Positions 25,401 through 34,630 of a stretch of DNA of 64,000 nt are shown piece after piece (position 1 is the stretch's first letter; the number at the start of each line of letters is the position of its first letter). The notes under the pieces are model-generated. The model saw nothing but the letters and a program-made list of their open reading frames with translations, made no database searches and was not told the origin of the DNA. Where the stretch lies: contig JACSYO010001502.1 of the NCBI GenBank assembly GCA_016806645.1, positions 2,020,501-2,084,500 of the forward strand, in the 5' to 3' direction. Origin of the DNA: Ophiodon elongatus (Eukaryota > Chordata > Actinopteri > Perciformes > Hexagrammidae). Made by a program: the position numbers and the translations under genes.

Positions 25401-28400
25401 ACACACACAGACAAATACAAACACGACTAAAAATCAGAGGGAAAAACTAAATTATCTGTAGGTCTAACATCCTCCACGGTCTCTCGACAGGGAACGGCTT
25501 CAGAAGAAATCCCTGGGAGAATTCTGTCACAATTTCCTACTCCAGCAGAACCGAGTCCTGCTGCCAACAAAGTCTTGACTTGTATCGTTGCAGTTTAATA
25601 GTCAAAAGTGAACTTTTTTTTTAACACAAGAATTTAAACAGGAAATATCCAACCTGTCAGTCAGTTAAGGTCCTTGCCCTACCCTCTTTATTTAATAAAC
25701 AAATTACATTTGCTCATTCTCAGATGGTTGAAGTAAAATCAGTTTTTAAGACAACAGCAAGAAAGAAGTGAAACATGGCAGCGTGTGTTTTTCCGCTCAC
25801 CTTACGGTATTTGACAAAATAGGCGTTGATTAGATTCCCTGCATCCCGCCCCGCCCTCCACTCCAGGTCGTAGATGTCGGGCTTGTGAGTCTGAGGCGGA
25901 CTGGTGATGATCGGCGCCTCTGGAGTGGGACGGCCGTTACTCCTCTCAGCCGGCGGATTGACCGCGTCGCCTCCGTCTTCGGTGAGGAAGCGCTCGTGGC
26001 CCTCGTCGCTCTGCATGGGGTGGAGCGATGGTGAAGCCTCCAGCAGCACGCCGGCAGTGGAGCCCAGCTGTGGATCTGTCAGGGAGAGAGATCAAGGGTT
26101 ATTAAAGTATAACTGGAGTCGGCATCCAGATACACAAAACGTTTAACAAAGCTGGAATAAAAACAATATTGTGACAAAGTGTGATTTAGTGTGACAAAAT
26201 TCCTTGTTTATTCCTCCTCGAATTGTATATACATACTGCACAAAACTGTGCAGCTCTTCATTTTTTAAAAGATATTTTGTACAAATGTTTTATTATATTA
26301 TTTTAGTATTGTCACTTTTTATTTATGTTTCTTGACTGTTACAGTACTTGCTTGTATATTTTATTTTCTGTTATTAGGTTTATTGTTATGCATCAGAACA
26401 AGGCAGATTCCCTGGATAAGAATTTTCTATTTGGCAACAAACCTGATTCTGATTTCTTATCCATTTTTCAGCTCTAAAATGCAATATATTGTGCCACAAT
26501 ATATATTTACTTTCACTGGAGAATGCACCATGCAATGAAAGCTGAAGTGATGGCAACAAAGTGACTCAGTCAGTGACTAACGCAGGTGGCCCTACGTGTC
26601 CACAGAGGGCAACCAGTGCTGGAAAGTTTTGCGTTTGGAACAAGCCTTTTAATCTACATAAAATAACAAGAAAAACCTGGACTCTCTGCAGCACTACATA
26701 ATCATGCTTTGTTTGTTTTTTTCATTAAATCTTAGCCAGAGCCAGAGCGGTCCACCTGGACGAATCATGCAAGCTGGGAGTCTTATTACGACTGACACCG
26801 GTTTGGCAGAGCCCGGGTGGAATTTTTCACAGACGTTTGGAGGACACTGACCACAGCCAACGAGAACGCTCCACTCTTGCGCCACACCACTGAGGTCAAA
26901 GAGCGCCATAATTGAATATTAACGCCTTAACAAAGTGAGAAAGGAGGTGAAAGCAGCGAGGCTTGCCACAAGGGCACGTTGCAGGGTCTAGTGTGAGGCA
27001 CTGCCGGTTCTCTTTGTAAAACAAACAGGCCCGGAGCTGGTAACAGTAGACCTGATCCTGGGACTGCGGCCAGCTGCCACACATTCCACACGCCAACCAT
27101 TAAAATACCAGAGAGAATCAGACCCCAGCACTACAGCCAGTCCAAGGCGCTCTCCTGCTCGGTCCCTCCCTCTGCCCTCACCACAGCTCTGACTCAGAGC
27201 TTAGCCACAGCCGGGACTCCTCCTCCAAAACACTGACACAGGAGGAGGCAATTAAGGCCACAGCGTCCTCACCGTCCTCATGGAGGGGAGCGATGTCTTG
27301 AGTGAGTGCTGCTGCACCTGGACAGAGATACGCTGCCAGGTCCTTCCCAGAAAAAGGTCAGTCCATAAGAGATGAACACCTGGGAGAAAATGTGATCGTA
27401 AATCACGGAGGATTACCAGCAGAGACGAGAGCCTCAGTTTGGACAAAGCTCGGCTGGATGGAGGACGAGTGAATGTACTTTTTTTTTTCCTAACTGACTG
27501 CCCGGACCTCACAATAGCTCTGTCCTGATGTGGTGAGAAGGTGGTAGGTGTGATTAGGGCTACAACTAATGATTATTTTCATTGACAATTTATGGTTAGT
27601 CATTTGGTTTAGAAAATTTCAGATAATTGTAAAGTCTTCATATTGCCTATTTTTGCCAGACAAGCAGTCCAAAACCCCAAAATATTCAATGAGTGTAAAA
27701 CAGAGAAAGGCAGGAAATAGGCAATAATAAAAAATAAAAAAAATGTAATAAAAATTGTGCTTGACATATTTTCTATCAATCAAGTGATCAACTAGTCATT
27801 TCAGCCCTTTTTGTGGCTGTAAATGGGCTGCTGGCTTTGACATGTGGGAGCAGGGGGGGGAAACAGCCAACGGCATTTAAGAACAAGGGCGCCACATCTC
27901 CCCTGTGGTGCATCCCACTTAACGGATGAAAGCGGGGAGTCGTCATGGTGACGGAAACAACGACACCAAACAGAAAACCCAACATATTTCGGATTGCTCT
28001 CTGTGATGAGATACTAATAATAACACACTACTCACATCGATGATAGTGTTTACTTTGAATGCAAAGGGCATTAGATAAGCGCCGGCGCCTGGTACCTGAG
28101 AAGCAACTGAACGCAAACTGACCTCAGAGGAGGCAGGGTACGCCTCAGCTGGGCCTACGCTGCTTATCAGTTTCATATATTTGTATACATCTGCAGCAAA
28201 ATATATTAAATCTCATTCGTCTTCCTCTAGTCTGGAGATGGGGAGCAAATGTTTTGCAGTCAACCCGCCTGATCCAGAATGGGGCCCTGGCGTAGAGCGA
28301 GCGGCTGGGGAGGGAGAAGAGGGAAGGCTTGGGGGAGAGTGGTGGTGGAGGAGGAGGAGGAAGAGGGGGGAGCGTTGTGATGTGTTAATAAATAAAAGGC

Positions 28401-31400
28401 AGTTGTGTATGATGTTGACAGCTGGGTGGTCTGGTCCTCGTCATAACCCTCCACGGCTACTCCTTACATTCCAGTGTCCGGGGGCTTATCCCCGACGGCG
28501 TGCACAAAGCTCACTCTCACGCTCAAGCTCAGTTCAAGGCTCAGGAGGAGGGCGGCCTTGGCTAAGCTGCTCCTACCAGCCCTCCGAAACACACTCACAC
28601 ACACATTCACACTCAAGGAGCAAGGACTCCCTGCAGATACTGTACGTGCAGGCGCACAGAGATCCCGCCTGGTGGGATGCCTTAACCATTTCCAAACTAT
28701 TTTTTTAAACAATTTTACAACTAAGTGGCGATTCTTAAAAGGCTCTTTTTTGTGTCTGTAAACTCTCTGAGCTCTGCGAGGCCTCCAGCGTCAGTGTACA
28801 AACGTTGTCGGGTCAGTCACGATCTTACTGTACAGGCGCAATGAGGAACTGGATCCAGTTTAGGGTAATTTTGGGAAGGGCAGGGTTGAATGACTTTTTT
28901 TGATCATGGTTAAACTAATTTATTCATTCTCTGGGTTCCTGCAAATTAAATGTGAGGTTTTGTTTGGATTTTCTGTGTTTTAAATCATTTTAATTTGCAT
29001 GTTTTGGGGTTTCTGTCAGAATAAACAGGAAATTAGAAGATGTCCCCTTCGGCTTTGCACATGTGAGAGGCATCCTTCTCTATTTTACGACATTTTATAG
29101 ACTAACTGATTAATAGTTCAATGACATTTTTTTTTTTTTTTTTTACAATTTGTCAAAAATTTAAATAACTCATAAGCCTCTAAAATTTGGCATAATCTTT
29201 GACATGTTGTTATTTGTTGCCTGCCTTTTGAAATCACTCAGTGGGTTTGAGGCATTCGGCGGGTAAAAAGATGTATTCATCACTAACAAAGCAGAGTTGA
29301 GATCGCTCCAAATTAAAGCCAAGCGACATTAGTTTAAGATGACTGATACATACCCGATTGCGTCGTAAGGATTCCACATGACTGTGCCGAGCCAATCCCG
29401 TTGTCCAGCAGACACTGAAACAGGCCCTCGTCCTGTGGCGTCACGTCCACAATCACAAGTGAGGATCCGGAGATCTGGAAGCGGCGCGATGGGGCGATGG
29501 GGTTGGCGTTGAACAGCCAGGTGACGTTTGGGGAAGGGTTTCCTGTCGCTACGCAGGTAAAGCGAGTGGAGGAGCCATGAGAGACGAGCTGGTTGGTCAG
29601 GCCCTCCACGATAGACATGGGCTCTGTGGAGGAGAGGAAGATCAACATCACCACGGGGTCGGCTGCAAGAGACCCCCACACCGCCTACACACGTTCTTGT
29701 GTTTGTCTTACCGAGAACATTCACAGTATAGTTGGCGCTGGTCACCGTCCCCTGCTCGGTCTCAGCAGCACAGGCGTAACTCCCCTCATCGCCCCTCGTC
29801 ACCGCTACAAAGGCCAGGTTGTTGTGCTGCCGCTGGTGAGAAGGCCCCGGTGTGACCTCCTCACCGTCCTTAAACCATTTGGCTGCTGGCGCAGGACTAC
29901 CAGACACGATGCACTCCAACGTCAGCGGCTGGGACTGCTGCACCGAAACGGTCATCGGGGCGGTGGGGTAAACTACCCTCACTGAGGGGGAGGAGTCCGA
30001 ATCTAAAACAAACGAATGAACCGCGTTAGCAGGCGATAAGAGAACACACAGCTGAGAGAGGAGAACTCCTGAACCGTGAATGAAATGTCGTCAGCCTCAC
30101 GTTTCACTGACAGCTTGGTACCATGAGACTGCATGACGGTTTCCCCGGTAACAGGGTTGAATGCACCACATTTATACATGCCCTGGTGCTGGTCTGAAAC
30201 AGAGATAATCTGGAGGTTTCCCGACGGAAGCACTAAATAGTCATCTGAAGAGAGAAGGACACAACAGCATAAGTGATGGCACAGAGGACTTCCACAATAT
30301 CAAGATATAGTTCGTGCGCTTCATTGTGAGCAAGTGAACAATGATTTCTTCAAATCATGGTACGTGGGATTTTTATGGAGATATTAATAGTAAAGTAGTA
30401 CATTTTCTAATTTATTGGTAGTTGGAAGTTTTTTTCTAAATTCTATGAAAAAAAACAACCCTGATAAATCATAAAACATCATCACATGGATGCAAGAATA
30501 ATCCTGCTCTTTGATTTTCAACATTTCTAATACAAGAAACGAAGAAACAAACCTGTTGACACCTCTATCCGCTCCCCTCGTACTCTCAGGCGAGGGAGCG
30601 CTGGAGGGACGCTGTGCGGTAGCGGACACTCTATAAGAACAGAGCTGCCTTCCTGCACTGACAACGACCGCCGTCGGCCATCTTCATATTCTGATATTTC
30701 TGCAGTGACGGAGAAGAAGAGGACGACTTCAGTTGAACTGACTTTCTGTGCAGAGCAGTGGACATTCAACACGAGCCGAGTCTCAGCGCAGTCAAGAAGG
30801 AAGGCGACCGGCGCTACTTGAGCTGAGCGGTTTGTGTTGGATCACTTGGTTTGTTTATTGTTGCAGTGAGCGATTCTATTCATGTCTGATACAGTTCCAG
30901 ATCAGGGTCAACCCCCTTAGTGTAGTTTCCAACAGCAAGCCGCATCCCAGCAGGAACATAACACACTACACAGGAAAGCCCAAGACTCATTAAGGATGCC
31001 GGTCAAGAGGCATTTGGAAGGGTGCCCGAGTAAAAACTCCTACAGCTTCCTTCCCCTCCGCCACTCAGCAGCAGGCAGCCGAGGACAGGCACCCTTTCTA
31101 AGTGTTCAACACTCACAAAATGGCCTTCCTTTTTCTCAAGGCAACTTCCTCTTTTTTTTCTTCCCCTCTGCTTTGAAGTGAGTAGAAGTCTGCACAAAAG
31201 GGTAATTCTCTGTATCCGTACCTGCTATGGCTACACGCGCGTGGCGGCTGGCGATAGCCGGCCCATGGTCGAAGCGTGCCACACACTGATAGACGCCCAC
31301 GTGGCTGGGCTTAAGGGAGGGGATGGTGAGGGAGCCCTCGTGGATCTCCACGCCAAGCAGGGTGTCCCGGTCCAGGGGACGGCCTCGGAAGCGCCAGGAA

Positions 31401-33434
31401 ACGGCCGCTGATGGAGGACTCACTGAGCAGAGCAGGCGAGCCACAGAGCCTGGACTCTGAACCAAGGAGGCGGGCTCAGAGCGGAAGGAGGGGTATTGAG
31501 CTGGAGAGGAGACAGAACTTTCAATTAGTCATTTTGTCATAGGTGCTTGGTTACCCTAAATTAACATGTGCAGATTTCTTTTTTTTCACCCAGCAAGAAC
31601 AATACGATGATGCCGTTGAGGCCAAGCGAGAAATACATCGACGCCATGGAGTATTTTGTAGATGGGTATTACAAAAAGTAATGCTGTATCTAAAGAGAAC
31701 CAACTCTCTTTGCTGCGTTGCTTTTTCATCCTTTTTATTGATTAAGTTTGACTTTCAGGAGACGCTTGCCCTTGGTTTGCCTGCTGTGATGGTTACAACA
31801 GGATAGACCTACCCTAACACCAGGGGCCAGATGTAGAAATGCACACAAAACAAGCGTATGCCTCCCCCCCCCCCCACACACATGAACTGGTATTTCTAAA
31901 GGAAGGATGTGGAGCGAGAATGTGCGCACTTCACGCAGACTTCAGAGAAGACGTGTGCATAACAAGACATGTGCATAGTTTTGGCTGAGATAGCTGCGGG
32001 TGTAATGAAGGAGGAGATTGAAGTTGAGACAGGTAACATTGTTTTACGGCTGTGTGCCAGTTTCCATGATTCCGCTTTACATTCCCAGATGCATGGATTA
32101 ATTTGATCCTGAATTGTGAAGCACTTTGTAAAGTATTTTACAACATCAACAGTGAAATCTTTCTGACGTTTAATAGTGATGATGATGATGATTGAGAAAT
32201 GTCCTGCATTGATGGTCTGCATACACGTGATGAATTAGTGGTATGCACGATACACGCAGCCACAGCTGTGTGTAATGACAGCTGTTGGAGAACCTCACTG
32301 ATGCAACACAGTCGGTGAAATTGAAGGTCTGGGCACAAGTAGGGCTGGGGGGTAATTCAGACTGATCTTTCAATGAATCATATTGTGAGGAAATCATTTA
32401 AGGGAATTTTAAGGGAAGGATTGGAAGATCAGGTTTTTACATCACAATTAACATTATCACTCAGTTCAAAGTGATTAACAAACGGTATATATATATTTCT
32501 TTTTTCTCTAATTTCACTTGAAACCGTTATCGTCTTTCATTTTGCACTTAAGTTCTTAATTAAATGAGAAAAATACTCTTCATTACTTTTAAAATACTTT
32601 TCATTTGTCAAGTACTTCACACAGGAGTTAAGAAAAATAGGCTTTACAATGTGATTATTTTATACAGACTATTTATTGATTTACCAGAAAACATGCTATA
32701 TTGGGATGAATATTGTTTTCGAGATATGAAATGACCTATATTGTGATAGAAGATTTTGGCCATATTGCCCAGCTCTATGCACAAGTATATATTTGCAGGG
32801 TATTTCTACATGCGTTTGTGGCCAACTGTGTGGAAACAAGGCTTGTTTACGTGCGTTATAAAAGAGAATCAGGCGTACATGTGGCTTCATAAATCTGGCA
32901 AAAAGGATGCGTATGCATATTTCTTTCTTTGTGCAACTCTACACAGAGTTTATGCAACATGAGTTTATGTAGCCCGATATGTTTTGAAACAAACAGAGGA
33001 TCAAAATGACCACTCTAAAGCTGCAATAGTTTTATTTTTGGCCACATGGGAGCAGGAAACTCCACATCAAGCTTAAAAAAACACAACCCTAACCCATCCA
33101 GCAGACGGTCACGTTTATGACCACCTAAATAATGTCCAATATTTACCCTCCTTTCTGCTGAAAACAACTGCCTTGTTGCTCATAAAAACTGATGAAAACA
33201 TGCATGAAAGCTGCTAAGAGATGCAGAGTTGGTGACCTGTGTTCTGTCATCACTATGAGGGACAACTTACATTATATAATCATTTGCTACATTGTAACTA
33301 CAAACATAATGGTTTGTGGTTTGAGCAAAAAAATGAAGTTGAAAGTAGGACAACAACTCACATGAGCAGCCGATAAGCAGGGACTGGCTGAGACACAGCA
33401 CAGTGGACAGGAGGACCCTTAGGCCACTGTCCAT
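13060..33434 (-). CDS. cdon: Cdon, Hedgehog co-receptor of the Ig/FN3 superfamily (18 coding exons)
   Basis: Single-pass membrane co-receptor. In vertebrates CDON binds Sonic hedgehog through its third FN3 domain, associates with Patched and N-cadherin, and acts in myogenic and midline signalling (family knowledge). Coding exons, 5' to 3' on the minus strand: 33434-33362, 31500-31222, 30699-30553, 30244-30101, 30002-29712, 29623-29354, 26075-25801, 25365-25191, 23558-23442, 22823-22620, 21802-21621, 20864-20759, 18189-18067, 17801-17610, 16381-16080, 15926-15847, 14946-14684, 13214-13060. Every junction is GT-AG with matching phase; the sum is 3378 nt, or 1125 aa plus stop. Layout: signal peptide about 1-24, Ig1 25-117, Ig2 118-214, Ig3 215-311, Ig4 312-401, linker to about 455, FN3-1 to 551, linker to 591, FN3-2 592-695, FN3-3 to 795, helix 825-850, tail 851-1125. 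The ATG at 33434 has a CACCATGG context and opens a signal peptide. The paralogue BOC is less likely: the juxtamembrane KYDPPGYLYQ and tail CNNNRC motifs are CDON-type. The protein is shorter than mammalian CDON (about 1290 aa), mainly because no fifth Ig domain was found. Confidence 0.95.
13225..13346. repeat. (GA)n/(CAGA)n microsatellite at a cdon 3' splice site
   Basis: On the minus strand this is a (CT)n/(CTGT)n tract ending about 10 nt before the acceptor of the last coding exon, so it forms the polypyrimidine tract. Confidence 0.95.
13740..13835 (-). repeat. Fish interspersed repeat, GCTAAACTAAGC family, reverse copy
   Basis: Its reverse complement reads GCCAGGCTAGCTGTTTTCCC, then GTGCTAAACTAAGCTAATC. 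It lies in the last intron of cdon, facing a forward copy at 14001-14085. Confidence 0.55.
14001..14085 (+). repeat. Fish interspersed repeat, GCTAAACTAAGC family, forward copy
   Basis: AGCTAACCCTTGCTGGCTGT, then GACATGAGAATGGTTTCAAT and CTTCTCATCAGATTCTGC: the downstream module of the same family. Confidence 0.5.
14684..14946 (-). CDS. cdon: cdon exon 18: distal cytoplasmic tail
   Basis: Codes for CYNKTNGTFSSGTLPV, then QQDGLEMVPL and the SCCLVGN block, each alignable to mammalian CDON. Acceptor CCGAGCAG, donor GTGAGA. Confidence 0.9.
15054..15103. repeat. (CA)25 microsatellite
   Basis: Uninterrupted dinucleotide array in the cdon intron between exons 17 and 18. Confidence 0.95.
15847..15926 (-). 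CDS. cdon: cdon exon 17: Cys-rich cytoplasmic segment
   Basis: Codes for GGGMYTALPQTESTDCMSCQ and NLCNNN(R). Human CDON has a closely related GGGMYTAxPQ...CNNNRC segment. Acceptor TCTTGTCAG, donor GTAAGA. The 153-bp intron before it is open in frame. Confidence 0.92.
16080..16381 (-). CDS. cdon: cdon exon 16: juxtamembrane cytoplasmic region
   Basis: Codes for (K)YDPPGYLYQPAEMNGHVLEY, then a Gly/His-rich stretch ending in a histidine cluster (HDCEHSHPHPHSHHN). The 3' splice site is TGTGTGTAG at the end of a long (TG)n tract. Length 302 bp is not a multiple of three, so skipping would shift the frame. Donor GTGAGT. Confidence 0.92.
16384..16472. repeat. (CA)n then (GA)n microsatellite at a cdon 3' splice site
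   Basis: (CA)n at 16384-16440 followed by GA/CAGA to 16472. On the minus strand it reads (CT)n-(TG)28-TAG directly against coding exon 16. Confidence 0.95.
17040..17197. repeat. Possible DNA-transposon remnant (GTGTGGACG motif)
   Basis: Three near-copies of a CGTGTGGACGGAGATC-like motif, then GTGTGGACGTAGCCTAAG, an end motif frequent in fish MITEs. Only one end is visible. Confidence 0.35.
17610..17801 (-). CDS. cdon: cdon exon 15: Pro-rich stalk and transmembrane helix
   Basis: A Pro-rich extracellular stalk (QHPITPPYPHPREPPSPPGG) is followed by the helix LYLIVGCVLGVMVLILLAF, then FIAMCLWRNRQQNN at the cytoplasmic face. The helix matches CDON, not BOC. Acceptor CTGCTGCAG, donor GTGAGT. Confidence 0.95.
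18067..18189 (-). CDS. cdon: cdon exon 14: FN3 domain 3, second part
   Basis: Codes for VKHWHLIGHLQPETSYDIKM then QCFNDGGESEYSNVMICETK, again nearly invariant in the family. Acceptor CCTTCTCAG, donor GTAAGT. Confidence 0.95.
18522..18610. repeat. (CA)n and (CACACG)n hexamer array
   Basis: A short (CA)n run followed by about 12 near-perfect CACACG units. In the cdon intron between exons 13 and 14. Confidence 0.95.
18945..19225. repeat. Possible DNA-transposon remnant (GTACTGAACCTCAGTACC motif)
   Basis: AAGTACTGAACCTCAGTACC, then TGCTGGGTACGGTTCGGAT, and near the end GGTACTGAAAGTATCATATC. These resemble a fish repeat rich in GGTACC-type words. Boundaries unclear. Confidence 0.3.
19440..19592 (+). 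repeat. LINE-like 3' tail fragment
   Basis: TGTACTGTTGTATGTATTGC, then GCCGGGGACAATAAAGTCC, resembling fish LINE tails that end GGGGATCAATAAAGT. Confidence 0.35.
19727..20153. mobile_element. Non-autonomous hAT-like element (427 bp)
   Basis: The 5' terminus TAGTGGTGTAACGGACCA pairs with the reverse complement of the 3' terminus, TAGTGGTGCAACGGATCA, with two mismatches. Flanking 8-bp target duplications are GTAAACAG (19719-19726) and GTAAACGG (20154-20161), one mismatch. An 8-bp duplication is typical of hAT transposons. There is no transposase frame inside. It sits in a cdon intron. Confidence 0.85.
20759..20864 (-). CDS. cdon: cdon exon 13: FN3 domain 3, first part
   Basis: Codes for YSPSSNNNTPIQGFYIYYRP then TDSDNDSDYKRDMVEG, almost invariant in CDON and BOC. 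FN3-3 is the domain that binds Hedgehog ligand in mammals. Acceptor CCATCCAG, donor GTGAGT. Confidence 0.95.
21621..21802 (-). CDS. cdon: cdon exon 12: end of FN3 domain 2, start of FN3 domain 3
   Basis: Codes for GTSYKFRVVAVNMYGESPHS, RPVVGPHISSTD and ISDTQIMLRWT. Acceptor CTCTCTCAG in phase 1, donor GTGAGT in phase 0. Confidence 0.94.
22248..22507. mobile_element. MITE-like element with AGGACTCGACAGTAAC ends
   Basis: The 5' end AGGACTCGACAGTAAC pairs with the reverse complement of the 3' end, AAGGCTCAACACTAAC. Internal GTTGCCAGGTCGCC and GGTTGCCAAACTGGC arms are near-palindromic. No clear target duplication was seen. In the cdon intron between exons 11 and 12. Confidence 0.5.
22620..22823 (-). 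CDS. cdon: cdon exon 11: first half of FN3 domain 2
   Basis: Codes for VPEAPDRPTISMATESSVYV, then WIPRANGGSPITAFRVEY and LSVEVRNLEPG, all strong CDON/BOC FN3-2 signatures. Acceptor TCTCCCAG, donor GTGAGC. Confidence 0.94.
23442..23558 (-). CDS. cdon: cdon exon 10: FN3-1 to FN3-2 linker
   Basis: A 117-bp phase 1-1 exon for a low-complexity linker (EKSITANKNPSKPPVVSMPP, then THFGVVIHDRG). Because the length is a multiple of three, skipping it would keep the frame. Acceptor CTCTCTCAG, donor GTAGGT. Confidence 0.88.
25191..25365 (-). CDS. cdon: cdon exon 9: second half of FN3 domain 1
   Basis: Codes for GNWHTVRVPGSEKTLRL and LYEVLMVARSSAGEGQPAML, very close to the CDON family. Acceptor GTGCGTCAG. 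The donor is GTCAGT, non-consensus at position +3 but the only site that fits the phase of the next exon. Confidence 0.92.
25801..26075 (-). CDS. cdon: cdon exon 8: linker and first half of FN3 domain 1
   Basis: An acidic, Ser/Pro-rich linker starting DPQLGSTAGVLLEASPSL leads into PEAPIITSPPQTHKPDIYDL and YFVKYRK, a near-exact CDON FN3-1 signature. Acceptor CCCTGACAG in phase 1, donor GTGAGC in phase 0. Confidence 0.94.
26160..26457 (+). repeat. LINE-like 3' tail
   Basis: ACAAAATTCCTTGTTTATTC near the start and TTGGCAACAAACCTGATTCT at the end. The latter is close to the TTGGCAATAAACCTGATTCTG tail seen in fish L2/CR1-type LINEs. No reverse-transcriptase frame is attached. Confidence 0.5.
27555..27809. 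mobile_element. MITE copy with AGGGCTRCAACTAA ends (plus orientation)
   Basis: Starts TAGGGCTACAACTAATGATT and ends TAGTCATTTCAGCCCT, imperfect inverted termini of about 15 bp. The internal CAGTCCAAAACCCCAAAATAT motif is typical of this abundant teleost repeat. In the Ig4 to FN3-1 intron of cdon. Confidence 0.7.
29354..29623 (-). CDS. cdon: cdon exon 7: Ig domain 4
   Basis: Codes for EPMSIVEGL, the cysteine in RFTCVATGNPSPNVTW, and the motif DEGLFQCLLDNGIGSA. It ends in ILTTQS with phase 1 at donor GTATGT. An NVTW glycosylation sequon overlaps the core tryptophan. It is the last Ig domain recognised before the FN3 region. Confidence 0.93.
29712..30002 (-). CDS. cdon: cdon exon 6: Ig domain 3
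   Basis: A complete I-set type domain in one phase 1-1 exon: VVYPTAPMTVSV, the cysteine in LTLECIVSG, the tryptophan in AKWFKDG, and the motif GDEGSYACAAE. Acceptor TTGTTTTAG, donor GTAAGA. Confidence 0.93.
30101..30244 (-). CDS. cdon: cdon exon 5: second half of Ig domain 2
   Basis: Codes for YLVLPSGNLQI and GMYKCGAFNPVTGE. The LPSGNLQI...YKCxAxNPVT signature is shared by CDON and BOC. Acceptor CTCTTCAG, donor GTGAGG, phase 1 at both ends. Confidence 0.93.
30553..30699 (-). CDS. cdon: cdon exon 4: first half of Ig domain 2
   Basis: Codes for EISEYEDGRRRSLSVQEGSS and the cysteine strand VLIECPLP. Acceptor CACTGCAG, donor GTTTGT. Ig2 is split over two exons. Confidence 0.9.
31222..31500 (-). 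CDS. cdon: cdon exon 3: Ig domain 1
   Basis: A single phase 1-1 exon codes for a whole C2-type Ig domain. The first cysteine is in RLLCSV, the core tryptophan in VSWRF, and the F-strand motif is HVGVYQCVA. Acceptor CCTCTCCAG, donor GTACGG. Confidence 0.92.
31822..32965. mobile_element. Probable older interspersed repeat split by the 32340-32777 insertion
   Basis: It begins CCAGGGGCCAGATGTAGAAAT and carries several GCGTATGC and TGTGCGCAC motifs on both sides of the inner element. These recall a fish repeat that begins CCAGGGGCC. The boundaries are uncertain. Confidence 0.35.
32340..32777. mobile_element. Non-autonomous hAT-like element (438 bp) with TAGGGCTGGG ends
   Basis: The 5' end TAGGGCTGGGG pairs with the reverse complement of the 3' end, TAGAGCTGGGC. 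The flanks GGCACAAG (32332-32339) and TGCACAAG (32778-32785) form an 8-bp duplication with one mismatch. The 3' half reads ATATGGCCAAAATCTT on the reverse strand, a motif common in fish MITEs of this type. Lies in cdon intron 2. Confidence 0.8.
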
Positions 33435-33500
33435 GGTGCACTTTGACCCCTGCCAGCAGCCGTGTTGCCCAACACGCACGCCCTCGTCTGTTCAGCAAAC
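33362..33500 (-). CDS. cdon: cdon exon 2: end of 5' UTR, start codon and signal peptide
   Basis: The acceptor TGTGTTGCAG precedes 33500 and the donor GTGAGT follows 33362. The 5' UTR part is 33500-33435. Coding starts with ATG at 33434 in a CACCATGG context and gives MDSGLRVLLSTVLCLSQS, a hydrophobic signal peptide ending near GCS. The exon leaves one base (phase 1), as do most exons of the ectodomain. Confidence 0.92.
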
Positions 33501-34398
33501 CTGCAACACACACAGGACAGAGAAGAAATACATCAAACCAGAGCTCTGCATGGAAACGTGACAGCGTCTGCAGGAGCAAAAGAAGAGGTGAGACAGAAAT
33601 AAACGACATAACAAGCTGGAGGAGGATTTCGGAGGTGGATCTGTGCTGGGGGTGAGGGGCGGGAAATCTATTAGGTTCCAAATGAATCCTGTACGACAAT
33701 CCTTCTAATCTTCACGACACATCCTCTTTACACACTCCTTGATCTCCACCTCCCACCCTCTCCCCTGACCCCTGTTCTCACCCACATCAGTGTCTCCACG
33801 GAGGCTGGAATGTCCAGTCTCTTTGCCCCCCTGCCTCTCTCTCCCACTGGGCCACTGAGATCTCCCGCTAATGGAGTGGCCGTGGAGAGACTGTCGCCTC
33901 ACTCTTAATATCACTCTCTTGTCACACTGTGTTGCTTCCTCATAGGTTCACTGTAGCCTGAAGTGCAGGCCCAGACACACTGGAGGGCACGTAATTAGGA
34001 GCATTCCTCTATCCTTTTCAACCCGACCCCCTCCGACTGCGGCACCTCCTCCTCCTTTTTCTAAGAGTAATCCGGGCAAGCTTTGATCCCCGGTTCCTGG
34101 TTGGTTACCAGGGTTTGAGCCTGAGGCCGGAGGAACAATGGCTGTCCAGCTGTGATATTCACACTGGCGCTTCGGTGGCTTGCAGACGCCAGCGGAAGGG
34201 CCGACCTGGGCTGAAGGGGTGGGTCAAATTAAAAGGATGACGTCTGGGTGGGATCGGTGAAGCCGAACAGGTTTTCTAACCTTCACTCGGCAACATAAAC
34301 ATGGTTTCATCTGCTCGACGCTCAAGCGGGTCAATTTGTTTAGCCTCCTGTCAAGGCTGCAGTACGGCTGGGGAACACCTGTCGGTGACAGTTTTGAG

Positions 34399-34630
34399 TA
34401 GGGCTGCAATGAACTATGAATTATCTCCATTAATCTATTAAAATCGCTTGATTCATTTTCTGTAAAGAAACTGTCCGTCACAATTTCTTAGATTTTAAGG
34501 TGACCTCTTCAAATTGCGACAAATCTTTTGACAATCTAGAACAAGCAAATGTTCTGCTTGATAAACGGCGTGAACACGTAATCAACTATCATAAATATTG
34601 TTGATTCATTTCCGAAAGATTGTTTGTTCC
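34399..34630. mobile_element. Diverged MITE copy, same family (plus orientation)
   Basis: Starts TAGGGCTGCAATGAACTATG and contains GTCACAATTTCTTAGATTT and GGTGACCTCTTCAAATTG, characteristic internal motifs of the family. The 3' end is degraded. In cdon intron 1. Confidence 0.6.

Larger units (their letters stand above)
26076..29353 (-). other. cdon intron between Ig4 and FN3-1 exons (3.3 kb)
   Basis: Both flanking exons are phase 1 at this junction, so they join in frame directly. The intron holds a LINE-like tail (about 26.2-26.45 kb), a MITE copy (27.56-27.81 kb) and no open frame with an Ig-type C...W...YxC pattern that I could find. Confidence 0.6.

Noticed and set aside
27252..27512. 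Minus-strand frame in the intron after Ig4, examined as a possible missing Ig5 exon
   Set aside because: No Cys/Trp/YxC Ig pattern, no matching splice phase and no similarity to Ig sequences.
13060..33434. Identification of the gene as boc rather than cdon
   Set aside because: FN3 domains are similar in both, but the transmembrane helix LYLIVGCVLGVMVLIL, the juxtamembrane YDPPGYLYQ and the GGGMYTA...CNNNRC tail are CDON-specific, and the C-terminus does not resemble BOC.
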